Assembly (NCBI GenBank): GCA_947495295.1
Contig: CANLYJ010000002.1
Coordinates: 186,001 to 250,000 of the forward strand
Origin: an uncultured Paracoccaceae bacterium
GTDB lineage: Bacteria; Pseudomonadota; Alphaproteobacteria; Rhodobacterales; Rhodobacteraceae
Direction of reading: 5' to 3'
DNA length: 64,000 bases
The notes beneath the pieces were generated by a model, which saw only the letters and a list, made by a program, of their open reading frames with translations, had not been told where the DNA came from and ran no database searches. Shown piece after piece: positions 1-7,915 of this stretch. A program made the translations under genes and the position numbers. The first letter of the stretch is position 1. Each line of letters starts with the position of its first letter.

Positions 1-502
1 CGCAAAGCAGCTTGAGACCCTTTTGCTTGGCATAGAGGAATTCGGGCCGGTTCACATCAACATCCGCCAGCGGATCAAAGGGGCCGCAGCAAACGATGCC
101 TTCGGCCTGTTCCAGCGGAACTTTTTGAATATCGACAGGGTTTTCGATGATTTTCAATGGCTTGAAGAAGTCATCATCGCGAGGGCTTTCGCCCATGAAC
201 CAGATTTTCTGGCCAACAATCCCGCGATACATGGCAGCGCGCGCGCTGTCACCGGATGTTGCAATCGCGTCCCATGCATCCTCTGGAATACCGAAACCGG
301 CGATCTGCCGGGCGACGCTGTCCCATGGCCTTGGGGAGTTGGTGACAAGCACCACAAGCCCGCCCTGACGGCGATATTTCTGCATTGCGGCAACGGCGTC
401 GGGCAGGGCATGCACGCCGTTATGCATGCAGCCCCACAGGTCAACGAAAGCCGCGTCATAGCGGCCTGAAACCTCTTCAAAACGCGTGATGATCTGGGTC
501 AT
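1..502 (-). CDS. HAD-superfamily class IIA hydrolase, 3' end cut by window edge
   Basis: The frame opens at ATG 502 after a good ribosome site (AAAGGA) and stays open to the left edge, giving about 167 residues with no stop. Near residue 20 it reads VDLWGCMHNG, the Asp-containing motif I of the TIGR01459-type HAD-IIA group, followed by TNSPRP and TSGD, both typical of that group. These enzymes are cytoplasmic phosphatases of small phosphorylated metabolites; the substrate here cannot be told. The gene lies 76 bp downstream of the pyrophosphatase gene on the same strand and may share its transcript. The catalytic C-terminal aspartates lie outside the window. Confidence 0.85.
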   Translation of the reverse strand, partial: MTQIITRFEEVSGRYDAAFVDLWGCMHNGVHALPDAVAAMQKYRRQGGLVVLVTNSPRPWDSVARQIAGFGIPEDAWDAIATSGDSARAAMYRGIVGQKIWFMGESPRDDDFFKPLKIIENPVDIQKVPLEQAEGIVCCGPFDPLADVDVNRPEFLYAKQKGLKLLC

Positions 503-578
503 CAAAGGGTCCTTTTATTGCTGTCGGCATCGCGTCGGCTTTGCGTCGGCAAAACGTCGGACCCTTTTGCACGGTGGT

Positions 579-1499
579 TTAGGAGATTTTCAGGTTCGGG
601 ATGATCTGCTTTTTTCGGCTCATGATGCCGGGCAGCACAACGCTGTCACCGCTGACCTTGGCGTCAAAGGATTTTTCGGCCACGGTTTTGGTCAGATCAT
701 TGGGGATCAGCATGGTGGCTTCCTCGGACAGGATATCAACGACGAACAGCAGTACCTGATCAACGCCGTCTTCCTTCGCCACGTCCGGCATCGCGTCAAT
801 CAGCGCCTGTTTGCGGTTCAGCACAGCATCAGGTGACGTGGTTTCGAGGACGGAGACGCGGAATTTCTTGCCATCGACCTCATATTCCTTGCTGTCCATG
901 CGCAGCAACTCGGCTTCGGAGAATTTGGAGACATCGGATTTCGCGGCAAACATTTCACCCGCGTAGTCGTGCAGTTTGACCTTTAGTTCATCGGCCAGCT
1001 TTTCGGCCAGTTCCTTGTCCATCGGGGTGGTTGTCGGCGACCGGAACGCCAATGTGTCGGACAGGATGCAGGACAGCATCAGCCCCTTGACCCCGTCGGG
1101 CATATCGCTGGCGGCGCTGCCCATCATCTGGTGCATGATGGTGGCGGTGCAGGCCAGTGGCCGGATCGTGATGTTGATCGGGTTCTTGGTTTCCAGCCCA
1201 CCAGTCAGTTTGTGGTGGTCGATGATCGCAACCACCTTGGCGTTGTTGATATTGTCGGGCAGTTCTGCCGGGTTGTTGGTGTCAACGATGACGCATTCCT
1301 GATCGTCATCCACATCCTTGATCACCTCTGGCAGATCAAAGCCCCATTTTTCGGCCACGAACACGGCTTCGGTATTTGGCGTGCCCAAAAGTGCCGCCTT
1401 CGCGTCGATCCCGGTGTGGTTCAGATACCATTCCCAGATCAGGGGGGAACCGGTGCTGTCGGTGTCGGGGGCCTTGTGGCCAAAAACGAGTGTGCTCAT
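579..1499 (-). CDS. ppaC: Manganese-dependent (family II) inorganic pyrophosphatase
   Basis: A 306-residue DHH-family enzyme that splits pyrophosphate to two phosphates and so pulls biosynthetic reactions forward. Visible motifs are GHKAPDTDST at residues 7-16, VDTNN at 72-76, DHHK at 94-97 and Asp148 in SCILSDTL, which together give the metal ligands of family II. SRKKQ near the C terminus is the phosphate-binding motif. Length matches the family norm of about 310. I chose ATG 1499 because GAAAGTGA sits just before it; a TTG five codons upstream would add only MKVTH and has no ribosome site. The HAD gene follows on the same strand. Confidence 0.95.
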   Translation of the reverse strand: MSTLVFGHKAPDTDSTGSPLIWEWYLNHTGIDAKAALLGTPNTEAVFVAEKWGFDLPEVIKDVDDDQECVIVDTNNPAELPDNINNAKVVAIIDHHKLTGGLETKNPINITIRPLACTATIMHQMMGSAASDMPDGVKGLMLSCILSDTLAFRSPTTTPMDKELAEKLADELKVKLHDYAGEMFAAKSDVSKFSEAELLRMDSKEYEVDGKKFRVSVLETTSPDAVLNRKQALIDAMPDVAKEDGVDQVLLFVVDILSEEATMLIPNDLTKTVAEKSFDAKVSGDSVVLPGIMSRKKQIIPNLKIS

Positions 1500-1635
1500 G
1501 TGGGTCACTTTCAATGGGTGCGAAATTTGCCCCGTATATATGAGGGTCAGTTGGGGCTGTCACCCCATGCTGTGCGTTTGACCTTAACGCATCTTGGATG
1601 GTAAGCTGCGTCTATTCAAAAGGAGGAAACTGACA

Positions 1636-1653
1636 ATGGACAAGCTGGTTTAG
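1636..1653 (+). CDS. Five-codon micro-ORF (MDKLV) with a strong ribosome site
   Basis: AAAAGGAGG lies at ideal spacing before ATGGACAAGCTGGTTTAG, which encodes MDKLV. The same ribosome-site and start context (CTGACAATGGACA) recurs 80 bp downstream before a second micro-ORF. A short GGGC/GCCC stem can form shortly after the stop. It looks like a leader peptide rather than a functional protein. Translation is not demonstrated, and the function is unknown. Confidence 0.35.
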   Translation: MDKLV

Positions 1654-1715
1654 CCGCTTTCGTGACTGTTTGGGCTGTGACGCCCGCCACCTTTTGTAGA
1701 AGGAGCACCCTGACA

Positions 1716-1733
1716 ATGGACATGTTTGGCTGA
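1716..1733 (+). CDS. Second five-codon micro-ORF (MDMFG)
   Basis: AGAAGGAG precedes ATGGACATGTTTGGCTGA, encoding MDMFG. It repeats the context of the micro-ORF at 1636 and is followed by a small CGCC/GGCG hairpin. The pair precedes the basic small ORF at 1784 on the same strand. A tandem leader that senses ribosome progress is possible; this is inference from layout only. Confidence 0.35.
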   Translation: MDMFG

Positions 1734-1783
1734 CGCCTATCGGCGACCCATCCCCCACGACCATTTATCAGAGAGGTGCAATT

Positions 1784-1969
1784 ATGCCCCGCAAGACACC
1801 AAAACCCCGCAATGGGGGTTCAAAACCTGTATCCGTCACCAAGAACCGCCGCGCCAACCGGCCTGATCCGCTGGTTGGGCCTGCGTCAAAAGTCCCACCG
1901 GGCCTGAACCGGCCACAGCGCGGCGGGGGACGCCCGCCACGTTTTCCCGGCAGGCAGGGTGGACGATAA
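1784..1969 (+). CDS. Small very basic Pro/Arg/Gly-rich protein, hypothetical
   Basis: A 61-residue reading frame starting MPRKTPKPRNGG and ending PGRQGGR, preceded by GAGAGGTG seven bases before the ATG. It is dominated by Arg, Lys, Pro and Gly and has no hydrophobic core, so it would be disordered and might bind nucleic acid. It lies directly after two micro-ORFs with matching start contexts, which suggests one leader-plus-gene unit. An open frame on the opposite strand (1768-2007) is equally long but lacks a convincing start. I recognise no family; the call is tentative. Confidence 0.4.
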   Translation: MPRKTPKPRNGGSKPVSVTKNRRANRPDPLVGPASKVPPGLNRPQRGGGRPPRFPGRQGGR

Positions 1970-2003
1970 GATAATGCGCCCTGCTCGTTTGGGCGGGGCG
2001 CTG

Positions 2004-2903
2004 TCATTCCTCGGCGAGGAAGGCGCCTTGAACGTATATTGGTTGTTGGCCGCTTTCGGTGATGGTCAGGCCAATGCCGCCACTCGCCGCGTCACCATCT
2101 GTGCCAAAGAATCGACCGTCATAGACGGTATCGGTCGCTGATTGCCCTGCGTCCAGCGGGTTTGAGGCTGACACGACAAACGTCCCGGAGAAGGTGTTGC
2201 CGTTTATATCGGCCTTTGACAGGTCATAGCTGCTGGAGCCGGTCAGGCCCGAAAAGGCATTGAGATTGAGTTGGCCCGAAACTTCATTGTCATTAAAGTC
2301 TGCGGCGAGGGTGATTGTGCCACCCGCGAACGCCGTATTGTCCACCTGGTTGGCGACCGCAAAGACGTCACCAGAATAGGTGACATCGCCGCTAAGCGCG
2401 GTGATTGCCGTTGGATTGGTATCAAAGCCGTATACGAAAAATACATCTTTGCCGAACACGTCCCCATTGCTGGTGACCTGCGCCAGCTTTGCGTCACCAT
2501 TGCCGGAAACGCTTCGGATGAAGAGTTCTTCTCTTGTGAAACCCTGTGGAGCCGTTTCGATATAAGCCAAAGCACCGTTTTCTTCCATTTCGTAGTTGAA
2601 ACGGCCCACACGGATTGAAAGACGGTCGCCGTTTTGGCTGAAGACGAGTTCGAGATTTGCGGGATTGACGGCTACGGTTGAACCACCGACCGTGCGTGTT
2701 GTGTAAGACGCATTCGTCGGCGTGAAGGTCGCATTGCTGTCGAAGGTACTACCGGATGTTGCGAAGCCCGAGGAGGCCACTGGCGTTACATTTGCGTTGC
2801 CGCCGCCGCTGCTTGAGCCGCCGCCGCCCCCCCCGCCGCCACAGGCGCTGAGCCCGAGTGAAAGAAGGATGACGATCATACTGCGTATGCTGACGATTTC
2901 CAT
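2004..2903 (-). CDS. Surface lipoprotein with TbpB-like beta-barrel C terminus
   Basis: A 299-residue lipoprotein. Residues 1-20 form a signal peptide ending in the lipobox LSAC with Cys21 as the lipidation site. A poly-Gly/Ser linker of about 14 residues follows and tethers the folded part to the membrane. The C-terminal stretch GRFFGTDGDAASGGIGLTI resembles the barrel domain of transferrin-binding-protein-like lipoproteins, usually GxFFGPxAxExGG. In known systems such lipoproteins reach the surface through Slam translocons; no Slam gene is nearby. AGGATAGG before the ATG supports the start. The ligand is unknown, and TbpB-like does not imply transferrin in a marine bacterium. Confidence 0.7.
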   Translation of the reverse strand: MEIVSIRSMIVILLSLGLSACGGGGGGGGSSSGGGNANVTPVASSGFATSGSTFDSNATFTPTNASYTTRTVGGSTVAVNPANLELVFSQNGDRLSIRVGRFNYEMEENGALAYIETAPQGFTREELFIRSVSGNGDAKLAQVTSNGDVFGKDVFFVYGFDTNPTAITALSGDVTYSGDVFAVANQVDNTAFAGGTITLAADFNDNEVSGQLNLNAFSGLTGSSSYDLSKADINGNTFSGTFVVSASNPLDAGQSATDTVYDGRFFGTDGDAASGGIGLTITESGQQPIYVQGAFLAEE

Positions 2904-3022
2904 TGGCCTATCCTATTGTGAGTGGAGGTGCCTTCACACTACCATGGCGGGACTCGGGGTACAGTCATTATCCACCCTGCAATACATCTTTTCCGTGTGA
3001 GGACGGGGCCGCATTCAATCGT

Positions 3023-3691
3023 ATGTCAAAACCCAAGGAAACAGCGCTTTACCCCCCCATAAAGGCCCATCTAGAGGCGCAGGGCTATACCGTAAAAGGT
3101 GAAGTTGGCGTTGCTGATATTGTGGCCCGTCGTGCTGATGAGCCAGTGTTGATTGTCGAACTGAAGCTGGGGTTCTCGCTGGGTCTGTTTCATCAGGGCA
3201 TTGCCCGGCTGGCTGTCAGTGATGTGGTTTATCTGGCCGTTCCCAATAAGCCCGGGAAACCGTTTCAACGCGCCTTGAAGGACAATGTGAAACTGGCCCG
3301 CAGACTGGGGCTTGGTGTGATCACCGTTCGGCTGCGTGACGGCCATGTGGAGGTGCATGCCGACCCTGGTCCCTATGCGCCGCGAAAATCAAAGCGTAAG
3401 GCGGCCCAGCTTTTGCGTGCTTTTGACCGGTTGCAGGGTGACCCGAATGCCGGCGGTGCCACCCGCCACGGTATCATTACCGGTTATCGTCAGGATGCCT
3501 TGCGCTGCGCCCGATTTCTGGCGGTGCATGGCCCGTCAAAAGGGGCCACGGTCAAAGACTGGGCAGAGGTCCCGGATGCCACACGGATCATGGCCGCCGA
3601 TCACTATGGCTGGTTCTGCCGTGTCAGTCGCGGGGTCTATGACCTGACGGCGGCGGGCCGTCAGGGGTTGGCTGATTATGGCGATGTTTAG
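3023..3691 (+). CDS. DUF2161 family PD-(D/E)XK-like putative phosphodiesterase
   Basis: A 222-residue protein of the DUF2161 (COG5482) type. The N-terminal part carries a nuclease-like core: ADIVARR with Asp32 and VLIVELKLG with Glu46-x-Lys48, the PD-(D/E)XK pattern. The C-terminal half (TRIMAADHYGWFCRVSRGVYDLT) looks like a winged-helix domain. I placed the start at ATG 3023 because residues before it in the open frame are not family-like. The stop overlaps that of the convergent TraB/GumN gene by three bases. The role is unproven; a DNA or nucleotide phosphodiesterase activity is the family prediction. Confidence 0.8.
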   Translation: MSKPKETALYPPIKAHLEAQGYTVKGEVGVADIVARRADEPVLIVELKLGFSLGLFHQGIARLAVSDVVYLAVPNKPGKPFQRALKDNVKLARRLGLGVITVRLRDGHVEVHADPGPYAPRKSKRKAAQLLRAFDRLQGDPNAGGATRHGIITGYRQDALRCARFLAVHGPSKGATVKDWAEVPDATRIMAADHYGWFCRVSRGVYDLTAAGRQGLADYGDV

Positions 3692-4680
3692 CGCAGTGGG
3701 TTCAGCGTCCAGCCTTCATCTTGCAGGAATTGCAGGACTCCGCTTTTCCCCATCAGATGCGCTGCACCAACGGCGATGACGATATCGTCATGCTGGCCCG
3801 CGGCGTCACGAATAACGGGCATCCATGCCCGGTTCCTGTCGATCAGGAGAGACTGTTCAAAGGTTGCAAAGGATTCTGCGGCCTCGGCACTGCTGAGCCC
3901 GGGTGTGTTTTCCATCACCACACGGGACATTTCCCATAAGGTGGCGACATCCCCGGCAAAGTAGCGATCCAGCATTGCCACGAATAACTGTTGCTGGGTT
4001 TCAGGGGCCAGCAGGTTGATGCGCAGCATATCGACCTGTTCATCGATCGGGTCGCCTTTGAAAATTTCAAAGATTGTCATCATGGATTCGACGGATTGCG
4101 TCGGAACGCCCGCCGCCGCCGCATCCTGCATGATCATGTGATCCAGCCCCAAGGCCCCGTTGAACATGTCCTGGGTTGCACAAGGCGGGATCGACAGCAT
4201 GATCGACAGATACCAAGGCTGCATCTTGGCGGCCATGAAGGAGGGGATCGACCGCGCCTTTGCCGCCTCTGAAATAAGCGCCCAGGTTTCTGCATCCAGC
4301 AGATCGGGCAAGGTCGGCCCTTCGGTGATGAACAGAATGCCCGGGTCGGTGACGATCATCTGTTGCAGGTTTTCCTGATCTTCCAATGTCGCTTCGAGCA
4401 TCACCAGATCAGCGCTTTGCACCTGGTCCTTGACCTTTTCGCGGATTGCTTCCAATCGCGCGTCAAAGATGTGCATGGTCCCGATAACGGTAATCCGCTG
4501 ATCGCCTTTTGTTGCGTCCCACAAGATACCCTGACCGTAAGGAATGTCTGCTGTTGCCGCCGCAAGGGCCGCCTTGTCCTGAGTGCTGAGCTGGTCAAGG
4601 TAATTGTCGCCGGTGCAGCGAGCCGCCGCAGGTAGCCCAAGCAGGACAAGCGCGAAAGCGGTGAGAAGGCGATAAAGCAT
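3688..4680 (-). CDS. TraB/GumN family protein, exported
   Basis: A 330-residue protein with a signal peptide (LLTAFALVLLGLPAAA). The family hallmarks are both present: VIGTMH (GxxH) at about 65-70 and AVGAAHLMGK near residue 304, with the C-terminal LQDEGWTL. The fold is related to Tiki and erythromycin-esterase-like metalloproteases, but most bacterial members have no tested activity. ATG 4680 has AAAGGA eight bases upstream; the open frame extends 16 codons further without another good start. It lies downstream of a minus-strand terminator at 4751-4786, so it should have its own promoter. Confidence 0.85.
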   Translation of the reverse strand: MLYRLLTAFALVLLGLPAAARCTGDNYLDQLSTQDKAALAAATADIPYGQGILWDATKGDQRITVIGTMHIFDARLEAIREKVKDQVQSADLVMLEATLEDQENLQQMIVTDPGILFITEGPTLPDLLDAETWALISEAAKARSIPSFMAAKMQPWYLSIMLSIPPCATQDMFNGALGLDHMIMQDAAAAGVPTQSVESMMTIFEIFKGDPIDEQVDMLRINLLAPETQQQLFVAMLDRYFAGDVATLWEMSRVVMENTPGLSSAEAAESFATFEQSLLIDRNRAWMPVIRDAAGQHDDIVIAVGAAHLMGKSGVLQFLQDEGWTLNPLR

Positions 4681-4750
4681 GGGCGTTCCTTTGGCTTTTG
4701 TCGTCAGCAACGTAGCTATGTGCGCCACGGCGTCAATTGCCGTGCTCTAC

Positions 4751-4786
4751 AAAGAAAAAGCACGCCCGTGGGACGACGGGCGTGCT
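4751..4786 (-). terminator. Rho-independent terminator
   Basis: An 11-bp perfect stem (arms 4759-4769 and 4776-4786, loop GGGACG), GC-rich, followed on the minus strand by a T-rich tract (complement of AAAGAAAA at 4751-4758). It sits just past the stop of the 50-residue ORF at 4812-4964 and would terminate that transcript. Confidence 0.85.
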
Positions 4787-4811
4787 GATTGCTGTGTTTC
4801 AGTGCAACCGG

Positions 4812-4964
4812 TTAATGACCAAACATCACCCGGACACTTTTTGGTTCCACATTTGTGCCATTTGCCGCACCACCGGCATTGATGACAGCGAAACCCAGCA
4901 AGGTAACTATGCCCGCGATAATCATGGCTGTTGCTTCGGGACCAAGAACATTCACAAATCGCAT
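4812..4964 (-). CDS. Small single-pass membrane protein, hypothetical (50 aa)
   Basis: A complete frame from ATG 4964 to TAA 4812, too short for most gene callers. It reads MRFVNVLGPEATAM, then a hydrophobic helix IIAGIVTLLGFAVINAGGAA, then a polar tail ending VRVMFGH. TGGAAG lies about eight bases before the ATG. A strong rho-independent terminator follows 26 bp after the stop, which argues that the region is a real short transcription unit. I recognise no family. A membrane-anchored regulator or stress peptide is possible but unsupported. Confidence 0.6.
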   Translation of the reverse strand: MRFVNVLGPEATAMIIAGIVTLLGFAVINAGGAANGTNVEPKSVRVMFGH

Positions 4965-5055
4965 TTCAGGGCTTCCACTCACTCACTATGCAGATGAGAT
5001 TAGCTGTCGGGGGTGTCATATTCTGTGCGCAATGACACTTTGAATCAAATAAGTT

Positions 5056-5730
5056 CTAAATTTCTGATAAAACTTCGGGGTTGATAATTTCGATCCGCTG
5101 CCGCGATGATTTGATCCCGCCACGCTTGACCAGTTTGCTGATCGAGCGGCTGACCATTTCCCGGTTTGCACCAATTGTACCAGCGATTTCGGAATGGGTG
5201 GGCGCATTTTCAATAACAGCGCCCTTGGCCAATTTCCCCTGTTCGGCGGCCAGCCGCAAAAGGTAGCTGCCAACCCGTTGTTCGACAGACATCGTGCTCA
5301 TCTCTGTGCTGCGCTCGGTCAATGTGCGGATCCTGGCGACAAGGTTATTTGTGACCCGTTCGCGGACCCTTGGCACTTGGTTGAAAATCTGCAGAAAGCA
5401 GTCCCGTTTCATCGACAGCACGCGTGCGTCCGTTTTGGCGAAGACGGCCAGGGATCGCGGCACACCGTCAAATGCAGCCAGTTCGCCGAAATAGGCACCC
5501 TCGGGGAAGCGTGAAAAGACGATTTCACGTCCTTCTTCAGTCCAGAACACCGCCATGATCGACCCGGATAGCAAGAAGTACAGATCATAGGAGCTGTCAT
5601 CTTGGTCAAAGACTGTCTGCCATGCCGCGAGTTTGTGTTCGCTGACATTCAGGGTGATGCCATCCAGATCATCTGTGCTGACTCCTTCGAACAGGGGCAG
5701 CGCGAGAGCCAGGAATTTGTCAGCGTCCAT
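5056..5730 (-). CDS. Crp/Fnr family transcriptional regulator
   Basis: A 224-residue regulator. Residues about 10-125 form a cyclic-nucleotide-binding jelly roll with FGELAAFDG and PRSLAVFA, which keep the Glu and Arg-Ser that contact cAMP phosphate in true cNMP binders. A dimerisation helix follows. The C-terminal winged helix (HSEIAGTIGANREMVSRSI, about 174-192) is the HTH_Crp type. There is no FNR-like cysteine cluster, so oxygen sensing by Fe-S is unlikely. ATG 5730 has GGAA upstream; an ATG 12 codons earlier at 5766 is an alternative with a poorer ribosome site. Target genes are not evident. Confidence 0.9.
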   Translation of the reverse strand: MDADKFLALALPLFEGVSTDDLDGITLNVSEHKLAAWQTVFDQDDSSYDLYFLLSGSIMAVFWTEEGREIVFSRFPEGAYFGELAAFDGVPRSLAVFAKTDARVLSMKRDCFLQIFNQVPRVRERVTNNLVARIRTLTERSTEMSTMSVEQRVGSYLLRLAAEQGKLAKGAVIENAPTHSEIAGTIGANREMVSRSISKLVKRGGIKSSRQRIEIINPEVLSEI

Positions 5731-6058
5731 TCGAATTCCAGTGGATGTTAAATCGCGAAATAGCATTACAGTGACCGGGTATCTTGGATTTGGCCTATGA
5801 TGCGCAACTTGTCCACTGTTCAGTTGACGTAGGCGTCAAGCTGTTGAAGGGAAATGCGAGAGCCGTATGGCCCGATAGATTGGTGGAGATTAAAAATTTC
5901 CATTTTATTATAATCTGTTAGGGGAAAATGGACGACGTCGCATTGCATCATTCCACACCTTGAAAAAAGACAAAGAAAATTACCCCGTCGCAATCTGTGC
6001 GACAGGAACAGTTGGAATTTCTTTGGGGGCGTGCCTGTTTCAGCCCGCCCCGATTAGG
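5731..6058. other. Intergenic region, 328 bp
   Basis: Separates the Crp-type regulator from the stop of the 326-residue protein, both on the minus strand. The middle is AT-rich (5885-5935) and contains a TATAAT hexamer at 5909-5914, but no matching -35 hexamer at normal spacing. No convincing gene or terminator is seen. Confidence 0.5.
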
Positions 6059-7039
6059 TCAGCCCGCATCAAAGATGCAGGTCCATGGTGCCGCGACGCC
6101 GATCGACAACTGGGGTGCTGCCCCTTGCCGCGCCGTCATGCCGATCTTGCCGTGATGCGTTCCGGGCACCGAGGCGGGCGGCAGGTTGTCGACCAATGCT
6201 GCGTAGCCGGTCAATTGATACCCCCCGCTTGCCTTGATCCCTTTTGCGATATCTGCGTCCGATCCAAAGATGGTGGTAGAACACATCGACAGCGTCAGTT
6301 CTGGCCGATGATTGCCATCCCGCATCCGATAGCTGATCCCAAGCTTTCTGGTTGGCAGGTCGCGGCTGTCAGTTGCGCCGCTTAACCCGTCCATTGCCAT
6401 TGCCAGAATTTCGGGTGACACCTGTGCCGGTTCGGCAAGCACGGCCAGATCGTCGCGCGTTGCGTTGTCCATGTCGAAATGCAGCGTCACGTCACCGCTG
6501 CCCCCATCAAAGCTGACCATGCTGGCCCGTGCGTTGTCGCCTAACCGTTCCATCGCTGCTGCAATGGCTGCATCACCGATCAGCCCTGACAGGTCCGTCG
6601 CTGCTGCTGGCAATTCCGCCAACAGCTGGCATTGCAACCCGGCTTTGCCGTGACGCAACCCCAGCCGCGCCCCATAGGTCAGACCACCTGCTGACTGGGC
6701 GGCACTGATCACATCGCGTAATGCACCAGGCAGTTGTCTGCCGCCGCGTCCTTGCATGATCTTGTTGACCAGTGCCACGCGGTTGGTGGGATCATCTTGC
6801 GGATTGGCAACCTCTGTCACCATTTGAAGGTCGGTCTGTCCGGCCTGAAAAATCATCTCAACCGGTGATCCGGTTGTGGTCAGGCTGCTGGGTGCCCATG
6901 CTGCCCAGCCGCCCGGGTCCATGACACCGATGTCGTGCAGGATCCGTTCCAGAACCTCGCCGAGTTTGCCTTGCCGACGCAGATACCAGCACCAATCGAC
7001 ATCGCTGCGGGCGGGGATGGCGGGGGCGAAATTGAACAT
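6059..7039 (-). CDS. Unassigned 326-aa protein, possibly ABBA-type prenyltransferase-like
   Basis: Not confidently recognised. The protein has no signal peptide or membrane helix. It shows repeated beta-hairpin and helix units: a strand pair near MVSFDGGSGDVTLHFDM, then a helix, then KLGISYRMRDG with RPELTLSM, and a final strand AAPQLSIGVAAPW. This order and spacing resemble bacterial aromatic prenyltransferases of the NphB/CloQ (ABBA-barrel) type, but sequence identity is low and the polyphosphate-binding Arg/Lys set cannot be verified by eye. It is followed on the same strand, after 102 bp upstream, by the enoyl-CoA hydratase and acyl-CoA synthetase genes. Treat the family suggestion as a hypothesis. 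Confidence 0.6.
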   Translation of the reverse strand: MFNFAPAIPARSDVDWCWYLRRQGKLGEVLERILHDIGVMDPGGWAAWAPSSLTTTGSPVEMIFQAGQTDLQMVTEVANPQDDPTNRVALVNKIMQGRGGRQLPGALRDVISAAQSAGGLTYGARLGLRHGKAGLQCQLLAELPAAATDLSGLIGDAAIAAAMERLGDNARASMVSFDGGSGDVTLHFDMDNATRDDLAVLAEPAQVSPEILAMAMDGLSGATDSRDLPTRKLGISYRMRDGNHRPELTLSMCSTTIFGSDADIAKGIKASGGYQLTGYAALVDNLPPASVPGTHHGKIGMTARQGAAPQLSIGVAAPWTCIFDAG

Positions 7040-7141
7040 GTGTCACGACTCATTTCAGGTTTCGGGTTGATCATGAGATTGCCCCGGTCCTGAAGAATGG
7101 TCTGTGTCGAAACGCACATTTGGTCGAATGAGGTGAAAAAC

Positions 7142-7915
7142 CTATCGTCCGCGCCAGACTGGTGCCCGCTTTTCGATGAAGGCCCGTGCCCCTTCGGCGG
7201 CATCTGCCGTTTTCCCGATCTCGGCGATAAGCTGGTCATTCAGGGACCAAATCGCTGCATCATTCGCTGTGTAAGCGGCGTTTGCGATGGCCAGAGTGTG
7301 GCGTGTTGCAAGCGGGGCATTCGATGCAATATCGGCGGCGATGCGGCGGGCAACCTTAAGCGCGTCCCCATCAGGCGCCACCCGATTGATCACATCCCAG
7401 AATACGGCCTCGCCTGCACTGAACGGTTTGCCTGTCAGTAATATCTCATTCGCGCGTAACCGAGGAACTGATGTCGGCAATCGCACCGCACCGCCGGCAC
7501 CGGGGATCAGGCCAATTCGCACCTCTGGCAAGGCGAATTCGGCGGTATCCCCGGCAACGGCCAGATCACAGGCGAGCATCATTTCGAACCCACCGGCCAG
7601 TGCCGCACCCTCAACCGCAGCGATCACCGGTTTTGTGCGTTGCCGTTTTACAAACCCGCCAAACCCGTATTGTCCAAACAGGATTTCATCGCCCGCGCCA
7701 GCCGCAAAGGCTTTCAAATCCATGCCTGCACAAAACAGCTTGCCAGCCCCGGTCAGGATGGCGACCTGCACGTCATCATCGGCTTCGACCTTGTCAAAGG
7801 CATCGCGCATGCCGTCGCAGACCGCCGGGTTGATTGCGTTGCGCTGATCCGGCCGGTTGAGCGTGATCGTGGCTATGCCGTCTGCGGCTTGATAGAGAAC
7901 AGGTGTTTCAGTCAT
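7142..7915 (-). CDS. Enoyl-CoA hydratase/isomerase (crotonase) family
   Basis: A 257-residue crotonase-fold enzyme. The oxyanion-hole motif AGMDLKAF is at about 63-70 and GAALAGGFEMMLACD at 103-117. Both catalytic glutamates of true hydratases are present, Glu111 and Glu131 (in PEVRIGLIPGAGG). It would add water across a 2-enoyl-CoA double bond in acyl-CoA breakdown. Its start overlaps the end of the acyl-CoA synthetase gene by eight bases, so the two are translationally coupled and probably act in sequence on the same acid. The exact substrate is not evident. Confidence 0.9.
   Translation of the reverse strand: MTETPVLYQAADGIATITLNRPDQRNAINPAVCDGMRDAFDKVEADDDVQVAILTGAGKLFCAGMDLKAFAAGAGDEILFGQYGFGGFVKRQRTKPVIAAVEGAALAGGFEMMLACDLAVAGDTAEFALPEVRIGLIPGAGGAVRLPTSVPRLRANEILLTGKPFSAGEAVFWDVINRVAPDGDALKVARRIAADIASNAPLATRHTLAIANAAYTANDAAIWSLNDQLIAEIGKTADAAEGARAFIEKRAPVWRGR

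Noticed and set aside
1768..2007. Minus-strand 79-codon frame opposite the basic small ORF
   Set aside because: Pro/Arg-rich shadow of a GC-rich stretch without a ribosome site.
4680..4740. Reading the 4751-4786 hairpin as a plus-strand terminator
   Set aside because: The T-tract lies on the minus-strand side only; on the plus strand the stem is followed by GATTGC.
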